Positions 25,451 through 34,933 are shown, counted from the first letter of the stretch. The stretch is DNA of 64,000 bases from NVTR01 sp036479015 (GCA_036479015.1 JAZGFB010000018.1:74175-138174); one strand, 5' to 3'. Numbers and translations: made by a program. Notes: generated by a model from the sequence alone, not told the origin.

Positions 25451-26406
25451 TGCAGCGCCTGCTTATCACCCGCCACATGCCCGCAAAGGTATTGGCCGCA
25501 GCGCGCGCGCATTTTGACGTCACCCATTACGATGTTGATCAGGCCATGACACCCGCCCAAACCCGCGCGGCCCTGTGTGACTTTGACGCCATCCTGCCCA
25601 CCCTTGGTGACCCGCTAAATGGCGCGGCCTTTGCAGACCTGCCAAAATTCCGCTGCTCCATGCTGGCCAATTTCGGGGTCGGGGTGAACCACATCGACGT
25701 AAAAGCGGCCAATCAGGCGGGTATTGCCGTGTCCAATACCCCCGGCGCGGTCACTGATGCCACCGCCGATATCGCCCTGATGCTGATGCTTATGGCGGCG
25801 CGGCGCGCCAGTGAGGGCGAAGCATGGCTGCGATCGGGCAATTGGCGCGGCTGGGAACCCACGCAATTGCTGGGCCTGCATATGTCGGGCAAGACCCTTG
25901 GCATTATCGGCATGGGACGCATCGGCAAAGCCATCGCGCGCCGGGCCCATCTGGGCTTTGGCATGCAGGTGGTGTTTCACAACCGTTCAACCGTCACAGA
26001 CCCCGGCGTCCCGGCCCGCCAGCTGGACAGCGCAGATGCGGTTGCCAGAACGGCAGATATCATCGTTGTCGCGGTGCCCGGCAGCCCAGCAACCCACCAC
26101 CTGATCGGGCCCGGGTTTTTCACCGCCATGCAACCCCATGCGGTTTTTGTGAATATTTCACGGGGCGATGTGGTGGATGAACACGCCCTGATCACGGCGC
26201 TTCAGGCCAAATCCATCGCCGGGGCCGGTCTGGATGTCTATGAAAACGAACCAATGGTGCCCCGGGCCCTGCGCGACTTGGCCAATGTCACCCTGTTGCC
26301 CCATATGGGCACCGCAGCGCTTGAGGTCCGTCAAGCCATGGGGCTGATGGCGGTTGAGAACCTGATCGCCTGGTCCAACGGGCAGCCACCACCAAACCTA
26401 GTTTAG
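25450..26406 (+). CDS. D-isomer specific 2-hydroxyacid dehydrogenase
   Basis: A 318-residue NAD(P)-dependent dehydrogenase, most like glyoxylate/hydroxypyruvate reductases. ANFGVGVNHIDVKAA (substrate side), GIIGMGRIGKAIARRA (nucleotide loop, about 153-168), and the catalytic set NISRGDVVDE (Arg), VYENEP (Glu), LLPHMGTAA (His) are present. It is the last gene of the proC-csaA cluster with 1-base overlap. A glyoxylate or hydroxypyruvate substrate is inferred from overall resemblance only. It converges on tdk, 12 bases apart. Confidence 0.9.
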   Translation: MQRLLITRHMPAKVLAAARAHFDVTHYDVDQAMTPAQTRAALCDFDAILPTLGDPLNGAAFADLPKFRCSMLANFGVGVNHIDVKAANQAGIAVSNTPGAVTDATADIALMLMLMAARRASEGEAWLRSGNWRGWEPTQLLGLHMSGKTLGIIGMGRIGKAIARRAHLGFGMQVVFHNRSTVTDPGVPARQLDSADAVARTADIIVVAVPGSPATHHLIGPGFFTAMQPHAVFVNISRGDVVDEHALITALQAKSIAGAGLDVYENEPMVPRALRDLANVTLLPHMGTAALEVRQAMGLMAVENLIAWSNGQPPPNLV

Positions 26407-26418
26407 GGGCCCTAGGCG

Positions 26419-27003
26419 CTATTGGCCATCGCCCGTGGCTTCACGCCAGTGACGCCGACACAGCGACACATATGTTTCGTTGCCGCCGATCTGCACCTGG
26501 GCACCGTCTTTCACTGGGTTGCCGTCACCATCTTGACGCACAACCATGGTGGCCTTTTTGCCGCAATGGCAAATGGTACGGGCCTCGCGCATTTCATCAG
26601 CCAGCGCCAGCAGGGCGGCAGAACCGGGAAACAGCTCACCCCTGAAATCAACCCGCAGCCCATAGCACATGATCGGCACACCCAGATCATCCACCGCGCG
26701 CGCCAACTGCCAAACCTGATCCCGGCTTAGGAACTGCGATTCATCAATGAAGATGCAGGCAATTTTGGCTTCCGCCAGACGGGTTTTGACCTTGGCAAAC
26801 AGGTCTTCATCCGGTGAAAACGTGTCGGCATCCGCCCCGATCCCGATCCGGCTTTTGATGCGCCCCTGACCGGCCCGGTCATCCAGATTGGCCGTCAGCA
26901 GATAGGTCTGCATGCCCCGCTCATGGTAATTATGCGACGCCTGCAGCAGCAGCGTCGATTTACCGGCATTCATCGTGGAATAGTTGAAATATAATTTTGC
27001 CAT
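26419..27003 (-). CDS. tdk: thymidine kinase
   Basis: A 194-residue type II thymidine kinase for salvage of thymidine. The P-loop YSTMNAGKSTLLL is at 9-21, the FIDESQFL motif holds the catalytic Glu, and the zinc site is CHCGK...CRRH near the C-terminus. Start ATG 27003 (MAKLYFNYS); the nine extra upstream codons lack a ribosome site. It stands alone on the minus strand. Confidence 0.95.
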   Translation of the reverse strand: MAKLYFNYSTMNAGKSTLLLQASHNYHERGMQTYLLTANLDDRAGQGRIKSRIGIGADADTFSPDEDLFAKVKTRLAEAKIACIFIDESQFLSRDQVWQLARAVDDLGVPIMCYGLRVDFRGELFPGSAALLALADEMREARTICHCGKKATMVVRQDGDGNPVKDGAQVQIGGNETYVSLCRRHWREATGDGQ

Positions 27004-27274
27004 AGCCCAGAACTTAGCCTGTTGCCGCACATGGGATCAAGCAGTTCGCAGGGGCAATTGGTAATAGTTTGGGCCCGTCGAGACCGGATATCCAGGGGCC
27101 AAGGGCAAAGCCCTGGGGATGGAATTAGCCCACTGGATCCAATATCAACGGACCCAATACAGTGCCGGTTTCCCGGTCCCGTATACGACAGGGAAGCATA
27201 TAGTGCCCACCCTGAAATCTGGCGAAACAATGCCAGCAAAACTCATCAGCCCCCAACCCAGGGGTGGATTTAGA

Positions 27275-27301
27275 ATGACATTTGCAAGGCGCGGCTATAA
27301 T
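27275..27301 (+). promoter_or_regulatory. probable promoter of the 27359 gene
   Basis: A perfect TATAAT (27296-27301) with ATGACA (27275-27280) 15 bases upstream. The -10 is strong but the spacing is short. The transcript would begin near 27308, giving a short leader containing the hairpin at 27322. The rest of the gap from 27004 shows only a small CCAGGG/CCCTGG repeat around 27095. Confidence 0.5.
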
Positions 27302-27321
27302 GGGAAAGATAAGGGTGAATT

Positions 27322-27337
27322 CCCCATATTAATGGGG
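27322..27337 (+). promoter_or_regulatory. leader hairpin that would cover the ribosome binding site
   Basis: CCCCAT-ATTA-ATGGGG, 6-base stem and 4-base loop. The 3' arm overlaps the G run (27334-27339) that would serve as Shine-Dalgarno for ATG 27344. Translational control, for example by temperature, is a hypothesis. Confidence 0.35.
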
Positions 27338-27358
27338 GGTGCTATGATTGGGGTGATT

Positions 27359-27817
27359 ATGACTGACAACGCAAATTATTTGAAACGCCACACAGAGGCG
27401 CTTGTCAAAGATGTGGGGCTGGCAGCGGCCTGTAAACTAACCGGTAAATCCAAAGCCACGCTTGGGCGTTACTATTCTGATCTGCCCGAACACGCTGACC
27501 GCTTCATGCCGGTTGACGCCGTTGCCGCACTGGAAGACGCCGCCCAATATCCGCATGTTACCGGCGCATTGGCTGAACTTAAGGGCATTACACTGTCCTA
27601 CAATCCCAGCACTAAAAATTCACAATCCAGCAGTGGCGTCACATCGGATGTTATTAAGCTTAGCCAGCGCTTTGCCCAGCTTATGGCCGAATACAATCAA
27701 TCGATCGAGGACGGCATCATTACCCTGAACGAAAGCAAACGCCTGCTCAGCGAAACCCAGGCCATTCAACAGGTGCTGCTCAGCATGAAGCTTAATCTGG
27801 AAGAAGAAGCCGTCTGA
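27359..27817 (+). CDS. conserved hypothetical protein, possibly regulatory
   Basis: A 152-residue soluble protein I cannot place in a named family. The N-terminal third (LKRHTEALVKDVGLAAACKLTG...ATLGRYY) looks like a helix-turn-helix in which recognition would involve KSKATLGRYYS. The middle has FMPVDAVAALE and VTGALAELKG, and the C-terminus is a charged helix with Gln/Leu spacing suggestive of a coiled coil. It reminds me of small regulators in alphaproteobacterial genomes, but no function can be assigned. ATG 27359 follows GGGGTGATT; ATG 27344, behind a G6 run, is an alternative start. It converges on hupE with 3 bases between stops. Confidence 0.7.
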   Translation: MTDNANYLKRHTEALVKDVGLAAACKLTGKSKATLGRYYSDLPEHADRFMPVDAVAALEDAAQYPHVTGALAELKGITLSYNPSTKNSQSSSGVTSDVIKLSQRFAQLMAEYNQSIEDGIITLNESKRLLSETQAIQQVLLSMKLNLEEEAV

Positions 27818-27820
27818 ATT

Positions 27821-28981
27821 TCAGAAAAATACCCGCTGCACAAACCAATAGGCGCCCATAATTGCGATGCCCAATGATGCCGGTTTGGCAATGACCGCCC
27901 GGTACCAAACCCGTGTTCCAAACCAATAGCCCACCACCAGAAACGCCGCGCTGATCACCGCCAACTGCCCCAGCTCGACCCCGATATTAAACCCGATCAA
28001 CCCGGTGAAAAACCGCGCCGGGTCCAATCCGATATCGCCCAGAACCGACGCAAACCCCAACCCGTGCAACAGCCCAAAGCCAAACACCACCGCCGTGCGC
28101 CAGGGCCGCAGCTTGGTCATTAAAATATTTTCCACCGCCACATAGACGATCGACGCCGCTATAAGCGGCTCAACAATTGACGGCGGCACCTGAATGATCC
28201 CCAATGCTGCACTTGCCAGCGTGACCGTGTGGGCAATGGTAAAGGCCGTCACCTGCGTCAATAGCGGTCGCAGTTTCAGCGAAAAGAAAAACAGCCCCAG
28301 CACAAATAGAATATGGTCCAGCCCCTTGGGGATAATGTGCTGAAATCCCAGGCCGATAAAATCGGTAAATGACGTAAACCACCCTTGGCGTGCACTGCCT
28401 GACCGTGGCAGCGCAATGCTGTGCTCACCACCCGTCAAATAGCCAGAATACCCATCGCCACTGGCAATAACCTGACGCACCACCAACGGGCCGTTTTCGG
28501 CGGCCCAGCCAACGGTTACCGGGCTGTCGTCCACCGGTAATTGCGCACCAAGGCGCAACACGCTTTCGCGCACCAGCTCAATATCGCCCACTTCTGGTAT
28601 CTCCAGCCCGAAAATATCCAGCCCAATTGCCATGTCACCGGCCCGCACCTGAAACTGCGCGCCAATTTCCGGCCATGCCTTACGAAATGCCGCCGCCAAA
28701 GCGTCCGGCCCCATGGCGCGAAACATGTCATACCGCTCTGACAACGGCGATGCGTTGGTATCTTCCAGCTCACTTAGGTCCAGCCCGGCCACCAGCGTTT
28801 CAAGCGTCAAAATGATGTCAATTTCAACCCTGTCCGCCGTGACGGTAACATCTGCGGTAGCAGGGCGGATTTCATGGGCAATGACCGGGTTAAAGATGCT
28901 AAACATCAACACCAACAGACTTGACAGCAGCCATATCGGTGCCAGCCTGTGGCCAAGTAATTTAGGAGCAGTACGTAGCAT
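27821..28981 (-). CDS. HupE/UreJ family membrane protein
   Basis: A 386-residue protein. A signal-like segment (residues about 1-35) leads to a 160-residue extracytoplasmic domain starting HEIRPATADV, then about seven membrane helices. GLGFQHIIPKGLDHILFVLGLFF and FGLLHGLGFA carry the His residues typical of HupE/UreJ, which are linked to nickel or cobalt transport. The metal is not provable here; no hydrogenase or urease is in the window. AGGA five bases before ATG 28981 supports this start; ATG 29035 is an alternative. The start codon overlaps that of the divergent DUF4198 gene by two bases. Confidence 0.82.
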   Translation of the reverse strand: MLRTAPKLLGHRLAPIWLLSSLLVLMFSIFNPVIAHEIRPATADVTVTADRVEIDIILTLETLVAGLDLSELEDTNASPLSERYDMFRAMGPDALAAAFRKAWPEIGAQFQVRAGDMAIGLDIFGLEIPEVGDIELVRESVLRLGAQLPVDDSPVTVGWAAENGPLVVRQVIASGDGYSGYLTGGEHSIALPRSGSARQGWFTSFTDFIGLGFQHIIPKGLDHILFVLGLFFFSLKLRPLLTQVTAFTIAHTVTLASAALGIIQVPPSIVEPLIAASIVYVAVENILMTKLRPWRTAVVFGFGLLHGLGFASVLGDIGLDPARFFTGLIGFNIGVELGQLAVISAAFLVVGYWFGTRVWYRAVIAKPASLGIAIMGAYWFVQRVFF

Positions 28982-29786
28982 GAAATTCCTGTTCACAATA
29001 TTTCTGTCGGTGTTGCTTAGCATGTCTGCCGCCATTGGCCATGAATTTTGGATTTCCCCGGAAACCTACCAACTGCAAAGCGGCGACGCCATACAGGCCG
29101 ACCTGCGCGGCGGGCAAAAATTCTCTGGCGGCCCGTTTGGGTTTTTGCCACAACGGTTTGCCCGTTTTGATCTGGTGCAGGGCGATCAAATCGTGCCGGT
29201 GCAGGGTCGCATCGGTGACCGACCGGCCCTGAACATGGCCGCCCCCGGTGACGGCCTGTGGATCGTGGTGCATGAAACCACCGACAGCAAAATCACCTGG
29301 GATGAATGGGAAAAGTTCGCCGGTTTTGTCAGCCACAAAAAGCTGGGCACTGCTTTGATAGACCACAAATCCCGCGGGTTGCCTGACACAGGATTCAGCG
29401 AAACCTACCGCCGGTTTGCCAAATCTCTGGTGGCGGTGGGCGCAGGTGACGGCACCGATCAACCGGTTGGCATGCGCACCGAAATCGTTGCCTTAAACAA
29501 CCCCTATACCGATGACCTGACAGCGGGCTTTGCCGTTCAGGTGCTATACCAAGGCGCCCCGCGCATCGATGCCCAGATCGAGGTTTTCGCCAAGGACAGC
29601 AGCGGTGACGTAACCGTTTCAACTGTGCAAACCGATCTCAACGGCCAGGCAATTATCCCTGTAAGCCCCGCCACCGAATACCTGCTTGATGCGGTGCTGC
29701 TGTTGCCCCTGGAACCCGATGCGTCCCAAGCCGCCCCGGTCTGGGAAAGCCTGTGGGCCGCCCTTACATTTCGCACCCCGGGCTGA
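28980..29786 (+). CDS. DUF4198 domain-containing periplasmic protein
   Basis: A 268-residue exported protein. Signal peptide about residues 1-20 (cleavage before HEFWISPE), then a beta-rich domain with GPFGFLPQRFARFDL and a C-terminal region (VQVLYQGAPRIDAQIEVF...LNGQAIIPVSPATEYLLDAV) typical of DUF4198 proteins. Relatives are linked with metal transport (NikM-like), consistent with the divergent HupE neighbour, but this is inference. AGGAG is 11 bases upstream and lies inside the hupE coding region. The stop abuts the stop of the convergent PLP enzyme with no gap. Confidence 0.8.
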   Translation: MKFLFTIFLSVLLSMSAAIGHEFWISPETYQLQSGDAIQADLRGGQKFSGGPFGFLPQRFARFDLVQGDQIVPVQGRIGDRPALNMAAPGDGLWIVVHETTDSKITWDEWEKFAGFVSHKKLGTALIDHKSRGLPDTGFSETYRRFAKSLVAVGAGDGTDQPVGMRTEIVALNNPYTDDLTAGFAVQVLYQGAPRIDAQIEVFAKDSSGDVTVSTVQTDLNGQAIIPVSPATEYLLDAVLLLPLEPDASQAAPVWESLWAALTFRTPG

Positions 29787-30923
29787 TTACTGCCCCAATG
29801 CCTGACCCAGATCATCGATCAAATCCTGGGCATCTTCAATGCCAACAGATATCCGCAACAGGTTCACGGGTATGCCAGAATCCGGCTCAATGGTGTGGCG
29901 ATGCTCGATCAGGCTTTCGACACCCCCCAGTGACGTTGCCCGGTGAAACAGGTTCAACCGCCCCGCCACCCGCAGCGCGTCAGCGGCGTCACCTTTCACC
30001 AGAAACGACATCAAATACCCAAAGCCGCCCTGCATTTGTAGCGCCGCCAAATCATGGCCCGCAAACCCCGGCAACCCCGGGTAAAACACATCCTCAACCC
30101 CGGGGTGCTCGTGCAGGAATTCCGCTATCTGCATCGCGTTTTGACACATCCGTTCCACCCGCAGGGGTAGGGTGCGCATGCCCCGCACCAACAACCAGGC
30201 TTCAAACGGGCCAATGACTGTGCCCGCCCCATTGCGCTCGGCCTCAATTGCCTGCCACATAGGGTTAACCGCCGCCGTCGCCAGCACGCCGCTTAGCACA
30301 TCGGAATGGCCGTTGATCGCCTTGGTTGATGAATGCATCACAATATCCGCCCCCAGCGCCAGCGGCTGGCTTAAAATGGGCGTCGCGGCGGTGCTGTCCA
30401 CAAGCAATATCGCGCCCGCCTGTTTGGCAGCCCGGCTGGCCGACCTGATATCAACCACTTTCAACCACGGGTTAGACGGGGTTTCCACCAGCACAATATC
30501 GGCCCTATGGGCACGGCACAGCCTGTCCAATGCCGCCGCGTCGCTGGCATCCACCTCATGCAGGCTCACATCCCGACGGGCGCAAAAATCCCGGACCCAT
30601 GTGCTGGTGCCGTGGTAAATTCCAGACTGAATTATCGCCGCCCCACCAGTGGGAATGGTGCGAAATACCGCCGCAATCGCCGCCATGCCCGATGGGAACA
30701 CCAGCGCAGCTGCCGCCCCCTCCAGCTCGGCCAAAACCCCCTCGGCAATAGCTGTCGTGTCATTGTGATAGCGCGCATAGGAATAGCTGCCATTTTGCAG
30801 CTCATAATCGCGATCCCGCACAAATGTGGTCGACGGCTGGATCGACGGCACAACACCGCCACTGCTTGGGTCCACCGCCCCGCCTGCCTGGGCAGCCACT
30901 GTTGCCGGCTTTGTTTTGCGCAT
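29787..30923 (-). CDS. trans-sulfuration PLP-dependent enzyme (cystathionine beta-lyase/gamma-synthase family)
   Basis: A 378-residue Cys/Met-metabolism PLP enzyme. The N-terminal YSYARYHNDT motif, the GMAAIAAVF region, and the PLP lysine in MHSSTKAINGHSDVLSG are diagnostic; the C-terminal half has ATSLGGVESLIEHR. Length and motifs fit cystathionine gamma-synthase or beta-lyase; the exact reaction cannot be separated by eye. ATG 30923 (MRKTKPATVAAQAG) is preceded by a GGGGG stretch; the longer frame to 31109 is unlikely, and Met at 30962 is possible. Stop-to-stop contact with the DUF4198 gene. Confidence 0.88.
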   Translation of the reverse strand: MRKTKPATVAAQAGGAVDPSSGGVVPSIQPSTTFVRDRDYELQNGSYSYARYHNDTTAIAEGVLAELEGAAAALVFPSGMAAIAAVFRTIPTGGAAIIQSGIYHGTSTWVRDFCARRDVSLHEVDASDAAALDRLCRAHRADIVLVETPSNPWLKVVDIRSASRAAKQAGAILLVDSTAATPILSQPLALGADIVMHSSTKAINGHSDVLSGVLATAAVNPMWQAIEAERNGAGTVIGPFEAWLLVRGMRTLPLRVERMCQNAMQIAEFLHEHPGVEDVFYPGLPGFAGHDLAALQMQGGFGYLMSFLVKGDAADALRVAGRLNLFHRATSLGGVESLIEHRHTIEPDSGIPVNLLRISVGIEDAQDLIDDLGQALGQ

Positions 30924-31258
30924 GTCTGTGCCCCCGAAATAATGCGATGTTCCTGTCGCCATAGTCCACAGAATCGCGCGGCAAATCAAGCCGCGACCAG
31001 GGCGTTTTCCAGCTGACAATCGATATCTCGGGGTCAAAAATCTGACGGTATGCTGATCCCCCCATACAGCCGGTGGATAGTTTGCCGTCAAACCGGCCCT
31101 TTTGGGCAATTACCCGCCGCCCTATGGCCAATTCCCACACCCAGCCTTGGCAGCAGTTGAGCTTATTTACAAATTATTGGTAATTGTCACTTACAGCTGA
31201 CTGCGAACAAATCTTTGAAGATTTTAGTTCCAGTCGATTTGCTAACTGGGGAATATGT

Positions 31259-31576
31259 ATGGCACCGAAACATGAATGGCTTTTCGACGCCCTGTGGGAA
31301 CTTTCGGATGAAGCATTAGCAGCAGGCATGCCGGTATTGGCTGGCAAACTGGAAGCGGCGATGGATACCTATCTAAACGAACAGGCCCGCCATACAGCCC
31401 GCAAAAAGCGCCATACCGCTAGAAATGTACACTTGGCTGACAGCAAACCAACCCAGGTCGCTGCCCGTCTGATCCGGCAAATGGAAGCGCGCGCGCAATG
31501 TGCCAACCTTTGGGCCGCACCTGAACCCGAACCTGAAACCCAATTTCAGTCGTCACGGGCCTCGGTGGCATCCTGA
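31259..31576 (+). CDS. conserved hypothetical protein
   Basis: A 105-residue soluble protein with no recognised domain. The first half is helical and acidic (EWLFDALWELSDEALAAGMPVLAGKLEAAMDTYLN), the middle basic (ARHTARKKRHTARN), the tail Pro/Glu/Gln-rich. It resembles short proteins seen in Roseobacter-group genomes, but I cannot name a family. GGGGA lies about 10 bases before ATG 31259; the frame is open to 31184. It converges on carB with 63 bases between stops. Confidence 0.6.
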   Translation: MAPKHEWLFDALWELSDEALAAGMPVLAGKLEAAMDTYLNEQARHTARKKRHTARNVHLADSKPTQVAARLIRQMEARAQCANLWAAPEPEPETQFQSSRASVAS

Positions 31577-31639
31577 TCTAACTCAGTACCCTTTGGGGCA
31601 AATACCAGCATTTTGAATTATGTAGCGCAGTGCCGGGCC

Positions 31640-34600
31640 TTACCCCTGCAACGCCCGCACACCCAGTTCGCCTTCTTGCCCCATTTTCATCGCCAGTGCT
31701 GCGGCGTGGCTGGCGGCCAATGTGGTGAAATACGGGATGCCGCTGGTCAAGGCGATGTTGCGCATGGCGCGGCTGTCTTCAACGGCCATTGCGCCCTCGG
31801 TGGTGTTCATCACCAGGGCGATGTCACCGTTTTTCATCACGTCAACGATGTTGGGCTGGCCTTCGTAGACCTTTTTCACACCCTCGGCCTGAATGCCATT
31901 TTCCGCCAGAAACGCCGCCGTGCCGCCGGTGGCGATAATGCTTAGCCCCAGGTCAATCAGGGTTTGCGCCGCCTCGACCAGATCATCGGTTTTATCGGCC
32001 TCTTTGATCGACAGAAATGCTTTGCCGGTGGTCGGCAGAACCACGCCTGCGCCCAGTTGCGCCTTTAGAAATGCGCGGTGGAAATGCCGATCCCAGCCCA
32101 TGACTTCACCAGTCGAACGCATTTCGGGGCCAAGTATGGTGTCAACGCCGGGAAAGCGGGCGAACGGCAGCACGGCTTCTTTGACGGAAAACCACGGCAT
32201 GTTCGGGTCCGCCAGGCGCATCGGGTCACCAATGGGTTCTGGGTCACCCTTGGCGGCATCGGCCGGGTAGGGCGGGCGCTTGGGGAAATTTGACAAAGGC
32301 TCACCGGCCATGACCCGGGCTGCAATACTGGCAATGGCCGAATCCGTGGCCTTGGCAACAAACGGCACCGTGCGCGACGCGCGTGGGTTCACCTCAATCA
32401 GGTAGATGTCGTCCCCCTTGACGGCGAACTGAATGTTCATCAACCCAACCACACCAAGCGCCAGCGCCAGCGCGTGGGTTTGGGTGTGCATTTCGTCGAT
32501 GATATGTTTGGGAAGCGAATACGGCGGCAAGCTGCAGGCGCTGTCACCCGAATGCACGCCAGCCTCTTCGATGTGTTGCATAATGCCGGCCACATGCACG
32601 TCCTTGCCGTCACAAATGGCGTCAACATCGCACTCAATGGCGCCTGACAGGTAGCTGTCCAGCAAGACCGGGCTGTCACCGGAAACCACCACAGCCTCGG
32701 CAATATAGCGTTCCAGTTGCGCCATATCGCGCACAATCTCCATGGCACGTCCGCCCAGTACATAGGACGGGCGGATCACCAGCGGAAAGCCAATTTCTTT
32801 GGCAATTTCAACGGCTTGCGCGTCGGTTGATGCAATGCCATTTTCCGGCTGCTTCAGGCCAAGTTTTGTCACCAGATCAGCAAACCGTTCACGGTCTTCC
32901 GCCAGATCAATGGCGTCCGGCGTCGTGCCCAAAATCGGGATACCCGACTGTTCCAAAGCATTGGCCAGCTTTAACGGCGTTTGCCCGCCGTACTGTACAA
33001 TCACCCCGTGCAGGGTGCCGTTTTCCTGCTCAACCCGCAGAATTTCCATCACATGTTCAAACGTCAGGGGCTCAAAATACAGCCGATCCGATGTGTCATA
33101 ATCGGTCGACACCGTTTCCGGGTTGCAGTTGATCATGATGGTTTCATAGCCCGCATCCGTCAGCGCATAACAGGCGTGGCAGCAGCAATAATCAAACTCA
33201 ATCCCCTGGCCAATGCGGTTCGGACCACCGCCAAGAATAACCACCTTTTTGCGGTCCGTTGGCCGGGCTTCACATTCCACATCGCCCATCACCGGGGTTT
33301 CGTAGGTCGAATACATATAGGGCGTCTGCGCCTCAAATTCGGCCGCACAGGTGTCGATACGTTTGAAAACAGCCGTGACGCCCAGAGCGATGCGTTTGGC
33401 GCGAATTTCGGTTTCATCCCGGCCCGTCAATATGGCCAGTCGGGCATCTGTAAAGCCCATTATCTTCACCGCGCGTAACCCGGCCTCATCCAGGGGCAAC
33501 CCGCCACGGCGAATGCCTTCCTCGGCGTCCACTATTTCGCGGATGCGGGCCAGAAACCATGGGTCAAACATGGTGGCCACATGGATTTCATCGTCGCTTA
33601 AACCGTGGCGCATGGCTTGGGCAATGGTGCGCATACGGTCCGGGGTTTGCCGCGAAATGGCCTTGGTCACGGCCGCCTTGTCAGGTGCGCCCGCGATCTC
33701 AACCTCATCAAATCCGGTCAGCCCGGTTTCCATGCTGGCCAGCGCTTTTTGCAGGCTTTCATGGATGGTGCGGCCCACTGCCATCGCCTCACCCACGGAC
33801 TTCATCGCGGTGGACAACAATGGCTCTGAGCCGGGGAATTTTTCAAAGGCAAACCGCGGGATCTTGGTGACAACATAATCAATCGTCGGCTCAAAGCTGG
33901 CAGGCGTCACCTTGGTGATGTCATTGTCCAGCTCGTCCAGCGTGTAGCCCACGGCCAGTTTCGCCGCGATCTTGGCGATGGGAAACCCCGTGGCCTTGGA
34001 CGCCAGCGCGCTTGAACGCGACACCCGCGGGTTCATTTCAATCACCACCATGCGCCCGTCGGCAGGGTTCACCGCCCATTGCACGTTAGAGCCGCCGGTT
34101 TCCACGCCAATTTCACGCAGCACCGCGATCGACGCCGTGCGCATGATCTGGTATTCTTTGTCCGTCAGCGTCAGCGCCGGGGCCACCGTGATGCTGTCGC
34201 CTGTATGCACGCCCATCGGGTCAACATTTTCGATGGCGCAAATGATGATGGCGTTGTCGGCCTTGTCGCGCACCACCTCCATTTCAAATTCTTTCCAACC
34301 CAGCAGGCTTTCGTCGATCAGAATTTGGGTAACGGGCGACGCGTCCAAACCAGTGCGGCAGAAATGTTCAAAATCATCGCGGTTATAGGCCACACCGCCG
34401 CCGGTTCCGCCCAGGGTAAAGGCCGGGCGAATGATGGCGGGCAGGCCAATGTCTTCCAGCGCGCCCCAGCAATCATCCATGCATTCAGCAATGGTGGCAC
34501 GGGGGTTTTCCAACCCGATCCGGTCCATGGCTTCGCGAAACAGCTTGCGATCCTCGGCCATTTCAATGGCCGCCTGATTGGCCCCAATCAGCTCAACGCC

Positions 34601-34933
34601 AAATTTTTCCAGCGTACCATTATCGGCCAGCGCCAAAGACGTGTTCAACCCGGTCTGCCCGCCCATGGTGGGCAGCAACGCATCCGGGCGCTCTTTTTCG
34701 ATGATTTTGGCAACAATTTCGGGGGTAATCGGCTCAATATAGGTGGCGTCCGCCATATCAGGGTCGGTCATTATGGTGGCCGGGTTTGAGTTCACCAAAA
34801 TAACCCGGTAACCTTCTTCGCGCAGTGCTTTGCAGGCCTGGGCCCCAGAATAATCAAACTCACACGCCTGACCAATAACAATAGGCCCCGCGCCTATGAT
34901 CATGATCGACTGGATGTCGGTTCTTTTTGGCAT
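31640..34933 (-). CDS. carB: carbamoyl-phosphate synthase large subunit
   Basis: 1097 residues; makes carbamoyl phosphate from bicarbonate, ammonia (from CarA) and ATP for arginine and pyrimidine synthesis. Two ATP-grasp halves are visible, each with a typical GQACEFDYSG / GQGIEFDYCC motif (about residues 21 and 605), and a C-terminal MGS-like allosteric domain from about 950. Start ATG 34933 (MPKRTDIQSIMIIG) matches the family; 89 upstream codons of open frame show no family similarity. carA is not adjacent. Neighbours are a hypothetical gene and the GT87-like protein. Confidence 0.98.
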   Translation of the reverse strand: MPKRTDIQSIMIIGAGPIVIGQACEFDYSGAQACKALREEGYRVILVNSNPATIMTDPDMADATYIEPITPEIVAKIIEKERPDALLPTMGGQTGLNTSLALADNGTLEKFGVELIGANQAAIEMAEDRKLFREAMDRIGLENPRATIAECMDDCWGALEDIGLPAIIRPAFTLGGTGGGVAYNRDDFEHFCRTGLDASPVTQILIDESLLGWKEFEMEVVRDKADNAIIICAIENVDPMGVHTGDSITVAPALTLTDKEYQIMRTASIAVLREIGVETGGSNVQWAVNPADGRMVVIEMNPRVSRSSALASKATGFPIAKIAAKLAVGYTLDELDNDITKVTPASFEPTIDYVVTKIPRFAFEKFPGSEPLLSTAMKSVGEAMAVGRTIHESLQKALASMETGLTGFDEVEIAGAPDKAAVTKAISRQTPDRMRTIAQAMRHGLSDDEIHVATMFDPWFLARIREIVDAEEGIRRGGLPLDEAGLRAVKIMGFTDARLAILTGRDETEIRAKRIALGVTAVFKRIDTCAAEFEAQTPYMYSTYETPVMGDVECEARPTDRKKVVILGGGPNRIGQGIEFDYCCCHACYALTDAGYETIMINCNPETVSTDYDTSDRLYFEPLTFEHVMEILRVEQENGTLHGVIVQYGGQTPLKLANALEQSGIPILGTTPDAIDLAEDRERFADLVTKLGLKQPENGIASTDAQAVEIAKEIGFPLVIRPSYVLGGRAMEIVRDMAQLERYIAEAVVVSGDSPVLLDSYLSGAIECDVDAICDGKDVHVAGIMQHIEEAGVHSGDSACSLPPYSLPKHIIDEMHTQTHALALALGVVGLMNIQFAVKGDDIYLIEVNPRASRTVPFVAKATDSAIASIAARVMAGEPLSNFPKRPPYPADAAKGDPEPIGDPMRLADPNMPWFSVKEAVLPFARFPGVDTILGPEMRSTGEVMGWDRHFHRAFLKAQLGAGVVLPTTGKAFLSIKEADKTDDLVEAAQTLIDLGLSIIATGGTAAFLAENGIQAEGVKKVYEGQPNIVDVMKNGDIALVMNTTEGAMAVEDSRAMRNIALTSGIPYFTTLAASHAAALAMKMGQEGELGVRALQG

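Noticed and set aside
27119..27358. 80-codon N-terminal extension of the hypothetical gene at 27359
   Set aside because: It runs through a strong promoter-like TATAAT and a leader hairpin, and the residues show no coding character.
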